This document shows positions 48,309-58,446 of a stretch of 64,000 nt of DNA, piece after piece (the stretch's first letter is position 1; each line of letters starts with the position of its first letter). The stretch is from positions 24,904,803-24,968,802 of the forward strand of contig CM037868.1 in the NCBI GenBank assembly GCA_021292105.1, read 5' to 3'. The translations under genes were made by a program, and so were the position numbers. The notes beneath the pieces are model-generated. The model saw only the letters and a list, made by a program, of their open reading frames with translations, ran no database searches and was not told the origin of the DNA. This DNA comes from Anadara kagoshimensis (lineage: Eukaryota > Mollusca > Bivalvia > Arcoida > Arcidae).

Positions 48309-49620
48309 TGGCATACCTTAGCGACGATATCAAGGAAATTGGACAACCGGACTCTTTATCTTTATTTACCGTACCGCCTAATCAAGTAGCTGTGGAAAAA
48401 ATATACTACAACGATGTAGACCCGTTTCGGCGTTTACTTCGGACGATGCACCTATCGAAATCACGGTTCCCGGGGATGGAAATGCCTATGTGGATTTGAA
48501 AAGAAGCCGGCTGTACATGAAATGTAAGATCGTGAAAGCGGACGGATCTGCTTAGTTGCACAAGAAGAAACGGGGATCATCAATATGCCTCTACAGACCT
48601 TATGGAGCCAGATCGATGTCTACATGAACAATAAACTGGTCTCACTTAATACCAGTCACTACCCTTGGAAGGCGTATTTGAAACAGATCCTTTCTAACGG
48701 ATACGACGTGACCGATTCACAGTTACAGTCACAACTGTTTTATCTGGACGATCCCGATTTAGACGATACGGATCCATACAACGGCAGTAACGGAGGCCTA
48801 TCGTCGAGATACGCCTTTACCCAAGAATCCGAAGTTCGATTTGGAAGGTCCTTTATACGAAGACGTGTTCCGTTTGAACAAATACTTACTCAATGGCATC
48901 AACCTACATTTTAAATTCTATAGAAACAGAGCTCCGTTCGTCTTATTGAGTCAGGAAAGCACCCCTAGTTACAAGGTGGTGATTTTAGACATCATGTTCA
49001 AGGCCTGTATGGTCAAGGTGGATAGTGGTGTGCTCATCAACCATGCACAGATACTGAAAGATCACACGGCCAAGTACGCTTTCACCAGAACGGAAGTGAA
49101 AATGCAAACCGTGCCAACGGGATCCGGAACCTTGATATGGCAGAATGTATGGACCAATAACCTTCCTTCCAAAGCTTTCTTCGTCTTTGTCAAACAGTCG
49201 GCCGTGAATGGCGATTACACCAAGAATCCGTTTAATTTCCTGAATTTAGCATCGGACGTCGCTCTGTACATTAATGGAGAGAGCATCCCTACCAGTCCCA
49301 TGAAAATAGATGTGGGAGATAATAGAAATTACGTCACACCGTACGTCAACTTGTTCGAAGCGGCCGAATATTGGAACAAAAATGCCGGACTCGTGATTAC
49401 CAGAGAGACGTATGGTAAAGGATTCGCCATTTATGCCTTTTGTTTGTCTCCATGTGATCTGGGAGAAGAGTATATAAATCTGGTAAAACAAGGCAACGTC
49501 AGATTGGAAGTGAAGTTTGCCACGGCCACCACGGAGACATTGAACTGTATCGCTTACGCAGAGTTTCCGGCCCTCATCGAAATCGATCACGCCAGGGACA
49601 TTAAATATACACAAGTATGA
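48308..49620 (+). CDS. Polinton major capsid protein, N-terminal half frameshifted
   Basis: The frame opens at 48308 with the motif [14 protein letters not shown], typical of adintovirus/Polinton major capsid N-termini. It shifts at about 48430, 48550 and 48830. The last 250 residues or so (48841-49620) are uninterrupted and end at the TGA shared with the protease start. The full length would be about 437 residues, in line with the double jelly-roll capsid family. The protein would form the hexon-like trimers of an icosahedral capsid. As assembled only the C-terminal domain can be read in one frame. Confidence 0.85.
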
Positions 49621-50078
49621 ATACGGAACAGTTAGAATGCATCATCAGAGAGAACCGGTGTTTAACAGCGTTTGTGAAAGGCGTCTATTCTCCAGACACC
49701 TTACCAGAGAAAGTGGCGTCTTATCCAGCTGCCTATATTTGTAACACGGACGCCTCTCATTTACCAGGTAAACACTGGATCGTCATTTGGTTCCAAAGTG
49801 CGGATTATGCAGAATTTTACGACAGTTTCGGTAGAAAACCGGAAGATTACGATGACGCATTTAAACGTTTTATTGAAAGAAATGCCAGATCGTTGGATAT
49901 CAATAAAGTTACCCTTCAATCTGAGACTGCGGTGACTTGTGGATACCACGTAGTGTATTTTCTTCTGATGAAATGTTTTTGTGTTAACATGAAAAGAATG
50001 ACTCAGTTCTTACAACAGACATTGTCACCGGATCGTTTTGTTTACGAATACGTATCGGATTATTTTCAATGTATATGA
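49617..50078 (+). CDS. Adenain-type cysteine protease
   Basis: Intact, 153 residues, the expected size for a Polinton maturation protease. The catalytic His is in LPGKHWIVIWF (about residues 49-59), the acidic partner in FYDSFGRKP (about 67-75), and the nucleophilic Cys in TCGYHVVYFLLMKCF (about 107-121). The start ATG overlaps the major capsid stop codon (ATGA). Adenain-family enzymes cleave capsid precursors during virion maturation. An AATAAA signal follows at 50146-50151. Confidence 0.92.
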   Translation: MNTEQLECIIRENRCLTAFVKGVYSPDTLPEKVASYPAAYICNTDASHLPGKHWIVIWFQSADYAEFYDSFGRKPEDYDDAFKRFIERNARSLDINKVTLQSETAVTCGYHVVYFLLMKCFCVNMKRMTQFLQQTLSPDRFVYEYVSDYFQCI

Positions 50079-50145
50079 TGTTACATATTGTCTAACTAAA
50101 TATATCATTTATACCATTGTATTGGCTTGATAATCGTATATTGTA

Positions 50146-50151
50146 AATAAA
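50146..50151 (+). terminator. Polyadenylation signal after the protease
   Basis: AATAAA 68 bp downstream of the protease stop, closing the block that begins at the TATA box at 47391. Confidence 0.5.
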
Positions 50152-50233
50152 ATTTGTAAATACACGTTTGTTGTTTTTTTTATATATTGCCATGTATTAA
50201 AAACAGCTCCCCATTAGCGAATAAACGTTCGAC

Positions 50234-50909
50234 ATGGCAACACAAGAGTGGTGGGAGACACGTTCTCTATTACCCTTTGAGAGCCCAACTACCATTTTGC
50301 TGAGCGGACCCACCATGTCGGGTAAAACCAGTCTGACGTACGACCTATTAAAGTATAGTGACGGAATGTTTAAAACACCACCCACGAAGATTGTCATCGC
50401 TTACGGCCAACACAACCTCTTTTCGAGGAAATGGAGCAAACCCTTAATAATCTTGTACTGCACCAAGGTTTACCTACGAGAGAAGATCTGGATCAATGGA
50501 GCGAAACTTCGAACACACCATCTTGGTCATAGACGACCTGATCAACAAAGTCGTGCAGTCCGAAGATGCCTTATTTCTCTTTTGCGTTGCTGCCCATCAC
50601 AAGAATATTACCGTTTTGCTGTTGACACAAAACCTATACATGCCAGGAAAATACGCGAGAACCATCTCCTTAAACTGTCAGTATATCATTCTGTTTCGCA
50701 ATGTGAGAGATGCCAGACAAATTGCGAGTTTCGGAAGTCAGGTATATCCTGGAAAGAGCAAATTCTTTTGCGAAGCGTACAAATCAGCCACTGTCAAACC
50801 TTTCGGATATTTGCTGGTGGACCTGACAAGTTCTGTCAATGACGACTATAGATTAAGGAGCAACATACTACCCAATCAGGAAGTCAGCGTTTTTGTAGAA
50901 AAGGTTTAA
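50234..50909 (+). CDS. FtsK/HerA-type genome packaging ATPase, frameshifted
   Basis: The start at 50234 leads into LLSGPTMSGKTSLTYDLL, a Walker A loop (residues about 20-37). The frame shifts near 50425 and again near 50505. The third segment has the Walker B strand HTILVIDDLIN (about 50517-50549) and runs to 50909, with a sensor-like region LLLTQNLYMPG and FRNVRDARQIASFGSQVYPG. The expected length is about 225 residues, normal for Polinton ATPases. The protein would pump DNA into the capsid. TATATATTG at 50180-50189 may be its TATA box. Confidence 0.9.
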
Positions 50910-50947
50910 ATAAGACAGTGTCGTACTTTCTTGGTCATTTACGAATC

Positions 50948-51373
50948 ATGAAGCGTGCAGTCAAGACGCATTTGTCGTTTTTACAATTGTTACATGCCAC
51001 AAACGGACAACAACGTAAGGCTCTATTGAGTACCATAACGAATGCCCAGTTGAACGTTTTGTGTGAAATCGTGTTAAATTTGTACAAGGGGACGTTCGAA
51101 GTGGGACCGAAATACGTCAAGAATTTATTGCCATATCAACGTTTCATAGAGAGACTGATTTCCAAGCGTCTTGGGAAACGTGCAAAAGTGAAAAACTTGC
51201 TGAATCATTCGAGAATACTCCCGACTCTTCTGTCACCTTTACTGAAACAGTACAAAAATGGCGGAAGAGATGGTATTGATACCGAAAGCAAAATACCAGA
51301 AATTGATGATGGTGATGGACCAAACAAAAAATATGCCGAACTCCGCACCCTCGACGACTTCCAAAGTGACTGA
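50948..51373 (+). CDS. Small late Polinton ORF, 141 residues
   Basis: Intact from ATG 50948. The N-terminal half looks helical and basic (KTHLSFLQLLHATNGQQRKA). A C-terminal hydrophobic block with HSRILPTLLSPLLKQY is followed by an acidic tail. ORFs of this size and layout commonly follow the ATPase in metazoan Polintons and are of unknown role; the leucine-rich patch may be a membrane-active or capsid-internal helix. It overlaps the next ORF, which starts at 51258. Confidence 0.6.
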   Translation: MKRAVKTHLSFLQLLHATNGQQRKALLSTITNAQLNVLCEIVLNLYKGTFEVGPKYVKNLLPYQRFIERLISKRLGKRAKVKNLLNHSRILPTLLSPLLKQYKNGGRDGIDTESKIPEIDDGDGPNKKYAELRTLDDFQSD

Positions 51374-51797
51374 AAACGGTGAATCAACAACGGTGACAGA
51401 CCGAGAGCAGCCAGATTTCAAAGACGTCCTAGATGCGGTCATTCCCAGAAATTCTTATCGAAAGCTCAAGGACTGTTAAACTTTTTAATACAAAAAGGGT
51501 TCGACCTCCTCAAGTGGAACGATGCTGGAGAAATCTCTATCGATGGAAAGACCCTAAAAATTCACATATCATTGACCTTATTCGATGTGCTGTTGTCTAT
51601 CCATGCGCAAAACCCCTTTGGGTTACGAGGAGTTTGCAGAAATACTGACAAAGCTACATGTTCCCACATCCCTGATGAGACGGAAAGATGCAACACAAAC
51701 GGGGAAAGGATGGATGGTGAAACGAAAAACTTCAGGTGCGCCGCCGGGATTTAAACCAAAAAAGACAAAAACAGTAATGAAATGGATAAAATTTTAA
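51258..51797 (+). CDS. Late Polinton ORF, frameshifted, function unknown
   Basis: The frame opens with MAEEMVLIPKAKYQKLMMVM, then a Ser/Thr-rich linker, and shifts near 51465. The middle frame continues the text with short beta-like segments around 51480-51600. A further shift near 51600 leads to PLGYEEFAEILTKLHVPTSL and a basic tail ending in KKTKTVMKWIKF at 51797. The total would be about 178 residues. The start MVLIPKxKYxKL and the Pro-Leu-Gly region recall a conserved but unnamed late gene of Polintons. AATAAA signals lie at 51811 and 51830. Confidence 0.55.
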
Positions 51798-51810
51798 TGT
51801 TAATATTCGT

Positions 51811-51835
51811 AATAAAAAGTTAAATTCGTAATAAA
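51811..51835 (+). terminator. Polyadenylation signals between convergent gene blocks
   Basis: AATAAA at 51811-51816 and 51830-51835, in the 108-bp gap between the last plus-strand ORF and the convergent polymerase. Confidence 0.5.
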
Positions 51836-51905
51836 AAAAATGAATTGATACCATAGTTTGTTATTTATATAAACCGAAATAAAATGTTTCTTGTTGAAGA
51901 CGTCG

Positions 51906-54900
51906 TCAATACCCGTACGGTAGTGTATCGAAAGAGTCCTTGCATTGAACTCGTTTGGTGTAAACTATCTGATATTTCTTTTCCTCCTTTCGATTGTACA
52001 GTTTCCTCTTACGTTTGTCCCTGCAGATTTTGCTAGGATTGACTAACGTCAATTTAGGTTTTCCCACGGGTCTCGTAATGAGGTCTAACATGGAGTCGAA
52101 ATTGATGATTTTTCCATTGGCGTGATTTAACGAAAATCCCCTGACTTTGCAGATCTGTTGACCTTTCAAGGTACGGTAGCCGTACTGTTTGGGGCCTCCC
52201 GCTACGTAATGCACAATGTGGTCTCCCGGATCCACCTCAGAAGTAAGTTCTCCGAGAAAATCTCCAAGCTCGGGTTCGGGATCTCCGGGTTTGCTCACGT
52301 AAATGACACTGTCTGTGTCGTGATACAGAACGCGCTCTTGGAGCATTTCCATGACCTCATACAATTTGAGTCGGGCCCAACAGGTCGTAAAAGCGGCAAT
52401 GAAGATATTGGTCTGATAGCTCTCCGGTACCAGTTCCTGGTAATTTTCCCACGTGACCTGTATCACGTCTTTGGACACTATGAAAAAGTCTTTGACATCA
52501 TGACTGGGGTCCGACACGCATCGAAAAAACTTGTCCGCTTCCCTTTCGTGAAAGAAAGAAGTTTGTGGCATGTTGAGTCGTTGTCCAAACTTACCCCAGA
52601 ACGAATTCAAAAGCAATTTGGCCAAGGAACGTAAGGCCTTGTTGGTGTGGATGACGTCACTGTCTAAACCGATACCTTCTCTGTTTAAATACGAGTCTAA
52701 ATATAGGGTCTTGTCGTCCTCGGATTTGACCCATTCGGGCCAATCGCTACTCTCCTGTTTGATTTTGAGGAAGAGGTTGATGTAATCCGCAAACAGCCCT
52801 CCCGTCTTTGTCACGGGGTCGTATCGTGTGGTTTCCTCCCAATGGTAAATTTCGTACACTTTCAGAAGCTCGTATCCCAACTCTAGTGCCTTCTGTAATT
52901 CCGGTGAACACCAGGCTCCGATCATTGCTCTCTCTTCGGTAGCGTGACGACACGTATCCTGGTTTAGTGTCTCGGCACACGATCGGCAGAGTGGAAACAT
53001 GAGTTTACCATTACATTTCAGTGGTAACACGGGGAAATACAACCCTCTGGGCGCTATCACCTTACATTTCACCATGCCGAAAATGTTGTTGTTATTGACG
53101 TCATCAGCTTTAGTCGTGATGATGGTAGGATGTCCTATTGGGAATGCACCGTATTTTTGGCAGTACGGATACAAAGAGGTATAGTCGCAATATCGGATTG
53201 TCTCCCCTTGTTCAATTCGTTTATGTAGTTTGATGGCATTGGTTCTCCCACCAAAGAAAGCGGCTCTAGGATCGAGCCGGGTTTGAAGGTCCAAGTTGTG
53301 GACGAACGATTTTACCTCCGGATCTCGTTGTAAAAGCTCGTCAAATTCGTGTTCCCAAATGACAATGTAATTCATGCCTAGTGATTTCAGAAACTCGTGT
53401 TTCTTGATCGTCAAGGTATAAAGTTCATCGAGGGATTGTTCGTTCTGGGCATCTTGGTCCGTTGTCTGTTTTTAGGAAAGCAATGAGGACAACCGTGAAA
53501 TAAGCACCCATTAAACTCGTAGGCCGTGTTCGTTTCGTAACAGTAACCGTCCAGTCGATAGTTAGAATTGGGTACCTTAAACTCCGATTCGTTCAATGCG
53601 TGTCGAATGTGAACGGGTTTTTTTGTTCTCCTACCGATTTCCATACACCACTCTAGCCATGAGATCGATTTCTTACTGTATCGATCGTTATTGTATCCGT
53701 GTGTCGGTACTTGAGCAATGGGAGAGCTTTTGAATCTGGATTCCTCGACGAACAGGTCTCGATGTTGCAAGTCCCGTTCGTGTACCCATTCATCATTAAC
53801 TAACACCGACATCTGTCCGTCCGCCTTTTTGGCTGGAAGCCACTCTGCCCCCTCTTGTTGCAATTTAACTTCCCAGTTTTCTTCCAGGAATTTGGTTCGG
53901 AAGACTTTCATGCACACGGAGGCAATGGTGATACACTGAAACGGATCGATGACGTTCTTTAGACATATTTGTGGTTCACCAGTGCCATCGACATACTCTT
54001 CTTCCCTCCCCGTAATGGTCATGAGAATATTTCGAAACGTCAGACAGGCGCGACGTAAAATATCCACATCACTACGGCAATAGTCTACGATTTCCTTTCT
54101 CATGTCGAATACTGCTTCTGTCGACACTTTGGCATCGTGCCATTTCAGAAATTTCTCGCGATTTTCTGAGGACATACTGTCACACCCGTAATATTTTGGG
54201 TCTGGATATGGACCTACATAGCTGCCATTTTCGGTCGTATTGAAATAATGAGGGAAATAACCTTTCTTAAGTTCCTTTAAATCGAAAGCCCCCGGTAACT
54301 TGGCCAGGGGCATGGGTAAGAAATTCAAACTGTCGAGTATCCTCATGTTTAGCCCCCTAGCAACGTGCATGTACATAATCTTGGAGCCCGAGTAAATGAT
54401 GGAATCGGGATGAATGCTCTGGTCTATTAAATACTCTAAGAGAAAATAACCATCGAATGCGCGCATGTTGTGAGCAAAGACCGTGAAACCTTTATGCGTC
54501 TCATTAAAAAGCCACTGACCGAAATCTTTGAGAAAGTCGTTCCCTTTGAACACGACCTCTCTGAAACCACAAGACTCTAAACACGGAGGCTGCTCGTAAC
54601 ATTTGTCATCCTTGTTGATTTTGTTACAGTGATCACAGCGCATTCCACAGGTTTCGCACTTAGAGGCCGGAGAGAGTTCGATATCAATACAGTCATTGCA
54701 GACTTTTTGTGCGATTACTAGATTGGACTTATGTACGTAGGTGCCACATGTACTCTGCTGACAATTCTTGCACACGGAACAGGACTTGCACAATTGGGAA
54801 CTATCTGCACAACATTCCTTACAGTCAGGATTTCTAACTGCTTCATAACCCTTAACGCAGGTCCATTTCTCGTTCTGGGTGGTTTCTATATCGAAAAAAA

Positions 54901-56439
54901 TAAATTTACATGAACTGTCCTTTACATCTAGAGCGCGCATGTAGCATAAATGATCTTGCTCTACAAATTGCTTACAGTTCTGACATTTCCATTCTCCACA
55001 CTGATGATCAGTAACGTCCCTCTCCGATCTTTTAATGACCTTCTTACAGATCGTACACTTCCAGAACAAATCGCATTTGGAAGACGGTTCTTTGTTTCGT
55101 CGGGGCTTCACTTCTTTGTGTGTGTCAAAACAGTCCAAAGACCTGAAAGTCACGTGGCATTTCACACAGCTGACTTGGTTTTCTTTCTCCAATATACATC
55201 CTTTCCTATCACAGGCAAAACATACGATTTCGCAAGAGTGTTGTTTATGGTAAGGTTTCAAGCAGTTTTCGCAAAACTTGGAAGAACCGAAAAAACCGCA
55301 AATGTTGATGATGGCATGAAAATGAGGTATTCCATCCTGTTCGACTAAATAGATATAAAGACGGGGTCTCTGACTTTCGGACGATGGTACACGTATGAAC
55401 TTGTTTCCCATTTTAGCACATATGACCAGAATATCTACATCTAAAAAGCGTTCGAAATCTGGAATGTCTCCAATATTGAGGTATTTGAATGCGGAAACAT
55501 GTGCTTGGTAACAAAATTCCAAGGTTAAATCGGTTTGCCGTTGTGCCTTTTTCTCTTTTCTTATTTCCTTGAAATACCACGCAGGACATGTCTTATAAAG
55601 AACGACTAACTCCTCCATGGGTAAGTGCCGGTGTTCGTCTTGAATCATATCGTTCCATTCGACGATGCTTACTTGTTTTTTCAAGAATCCCAACAATATC
55701 GCTCTGGCCATACAGGTAGTGTCATCGTTTTTGATTTCGAGAATGGAACGTTTTTTCACTAACGAGCTATTGGGACCCATCAGACTGTTGATTTGCGTTC
55801 GTGCACCCCCTTTAGGAAGTTCCATGGTCCCCACGTCTAAGAAAAAATCATCGTCCATGGCTAGGTCCTGGTGACTATTGAGAACGTTTTCGACGTGTTC
55901 CATGATTGTATCAGCCGTCATGTCTTCAATTTTTTTAACGGCACGTATATCGGATTTTGTAGGTCGGGGTGGTGTACGATGACTCGAACCAGGTCGTTAT
56001 CCTGTAACCCTTCAGTGGCCTCCTCCAACACTTTGTCAAACATGTCCGTTAAATATTCGTTTAAATTGGACAGTTTTTCGTCCCTTTTAGCCTCGTCAGG
56101 GTTAAACTGTACTTTATAATGTCGATCGATAACGCTGTTATTGAACGTTCTTTCGTTCACCTTATGAATGGTATAAGGAAGACTCGGTCCACCACCCATT
56201 TGACTCGGCCCTGCCACGGGACTAGCTGGTAGTGAATCCATTTCTAATCGTGGATGTTTAACTTGGGGTTCTCCATTCCAGAAGATGTCGTTGGTTTCTC
56301 CGTCCAAAAAATCACCAAACAACTCGAATTCCTCGTGAAGGATCTCGTGACCATCTAGCTCCGTGACCGAAGAAAACATACTTCCACACCACCGACATTT
56401 CATATAATCAGACATCTGTAAAAATGGAGAATGATACAT
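51906..56439 (-). CDS. Protein-primed family B DNA polymerase (pPolB), two frameshifts
   Basis: Three frames (56439-55918, 55921-53411, 53414-51906) make one polymerase of about 1,500 residues. The N-terminus has a C2H2-like finger (CRWCGSMFSSVTELDGHEILH) and NDLVRVIVHHPDL, typical of Polinton polymerases. Cys-rich zinc modules lie at about 55250-54590. Exonuclease motifs: DIE in FIFFDIETTQ (about 54885), AHNMRAFDGYFLLEYL (about 54428-54475) and YCRSDVDIL (about 54057-54087). A YEFNGCLFHGCPHCFP segment (about 53475-53525), reminiscent of a Vsr-like endonuclease fold, precedes the polymerase domain. Polymerase motifs: A, DYTSLYP (about 53170-53190); B, LLLNSFWGKFGQ (about 52580-52615); C, HDTDSVIY (about 52300-52325). 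Shifts occur in a T7 run at 55930-55936 and near 53462. It would replicate the element from protein-primed ends. An alternative start is ATG 56415, just after TTTTTACAG, which could be a splice acceptor. Confidence 0.95.
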
Positions 56440-56454
56440 CTGTTACAATGTCAA

Positions 56455-56545
56455 ATTTACGAGTCAGTTTGCTGATTTCCATTAATTACGAGCCAGTTTA
56501 ATTACACCTAAGTTAATGTTGTTTTTATTATATGAGTCAGTTTAA
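56455..56545 (-). promoter_or_regulatory. Triplicated GAGTCAGTTT boxes upstream of the polymerase
   Basis: GAGTCAGTTT at 56461 and 56534 and GAGCCAGTTT at 56490, followed by TAATTACACCT / TAATTTCACCT in two of them. They lie 20-110 bp upstream of the polymerase start, the expected place for promoter elements. Their function is inferred from position and repetition. Confidence 0.45.
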
Positions 56546-58414
56546 TTTCACCTATTCACTCATCGGACTGGTTGTTTTGTTTTATTAAAATCGTTTTCGA
56601 TTACAAGTGTATTTCATTTTTCCTATTCAGACGCATTCTTATTTTTTAAAATTTTATTAATAAAATGTGAAAGGGTCTTTTTTAACTTTATGATTTTATT
56701 TTAGGCATTAGACTTTCGCGATGTGTTATACCCAACATCCTTATTTGTTTCAATCTTTTATTCGTTTTGTATATAAATGGTTTTGAAACAGGTCAAGTGA
56801 TCATTATCAGCGTGTTAAGCGATTTAACTAGTACGCAATATCGTGTTACACATTTCATACGTAAACGGTTACACCTTTCAAAATTCTTCCATGTAAGCTC
56901 ACAATCGCTAACTTACATTGTATTGTTACACATTTGATAAGAAATGGTTAAACTTTTTTAGAAATCTTCGGTGTAAGGGCACGATTGCTACACTTTTTAG
57001 CAAGTATTGTCTTGTAACACATTTTATGTGATTACTTTGAAATTTTTTTAAAACTGTGTTTTGTATCATTTTGACATAAATTACCATATCCAATTACACT
57101 TTATAACGATCACAATAAAACAATCACACTAAGAATATATGATAATTTTATGTAATTACTAATTGATAAAAGTATTTACATGACAATCAAATAAATTAAC
57201 AAAAAATCATACAAAGTGTACAATATCTTTGGAAATAAAAAATATACACAGAGCTAGACACAGACAAAATGATTCTAACATAAATTCATTGAATCCCACT
57301 CTCTCTCTCTCTCTCTCTTTTACATTCATTGCAAAATCATTTACAAAACAATCACTTTCTCTACCCTCTCGTAATGACAAGCACACATACACACACACAT
57401 ATGTATTCAATCATAAAACCTCTATCTAAAGTATTGAAAAAATAAAGACACATAAAATTCATTTACAAAAAAGGATCTTCTACACACAGTGCAGACACCT
57501 AAAACTGTGCAGAAGCCAAAGCCAAGAGGTATAGTTGTAAATACATAAAGCAAAGCACGTGCAGCATAGTTAAGCAAGCAGATCACAGCAGATTATAATG
57601 CGTTTGACAAAGAAAGCTAACAGGGTTATGTCGTACTTGCTAATGCATTTGCGTAGAGTTAAAACTATTGCATATCAAGTGTGCAACTATACATGACAAT
57701 AGAAGCAGACTTAAGGAATAATTCTTTTTCTTTTACATTAAAAACACTGAAATTTGGTATATTGATATAAATCAACATCTCGAAATAAAGTTTGTCCTTT
57801 ATTTGGTGTTGAAACTCTAGATCATGTTACTGTATGGTACGTTTTCAAAAAGTTTGTCCTAAACTTGGTGTTGAAACGAAGGGGGCGTTTTAATATCTGG
57901 TACGTTTTCTGAAAGTTTACGATAAGATAGTAGTTGCCATGTTTTCAGACTCGGAACGATTATTATTACACTGCAAAAGGGTTTTTACATTAAATCTCTA
58001 CCGTAGAACATCACATGCATGGGAGATAACCGTACATACACACAGAGGTTAGTTTTCAGCTGTATCAAGCATAAAATCTTGATTTGACCGTATTATCAAT
58101 TAACCCCAAGTTCGTACTGTTACAATCTTACGACCTTGTGTTTTATCAACTGGTGTACATTTTAACCCTAAAAAACGACTAACGCAGAGCAGAATTTTGT
58201 AGGCGTGTCACTAGTTTACGCTACATTAGATTTAACTACTTGTAGTCAATTTTAATACAATACAAAGTCAATACAAACTGAAGTATCACTTTAAAATCAG
58301 CCATTGTTACATGATTTAGAAATATATGTTCCAGTATGAATACTTTACTTCCAATCTGACTGTAACTTTAAATCTGAGTTTTATCTGGATGTTTAGGGTA
58401 GTTTCTCCCAGTTC

Positions 58415-58446
<32 letters not shown>

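Noticed and set aside
52158-55348. Plus-strand ORFs opposite the polymerase
   Set aside because: The minus strand holds all exonuclease and polymerase motifs; the plus-strand frames have none.
57207-57429. Opposed 66-67 codon ORFs in the Polinton right arm
   Set aside because: Both are built on (CT)n and (CA)n microsatellites.
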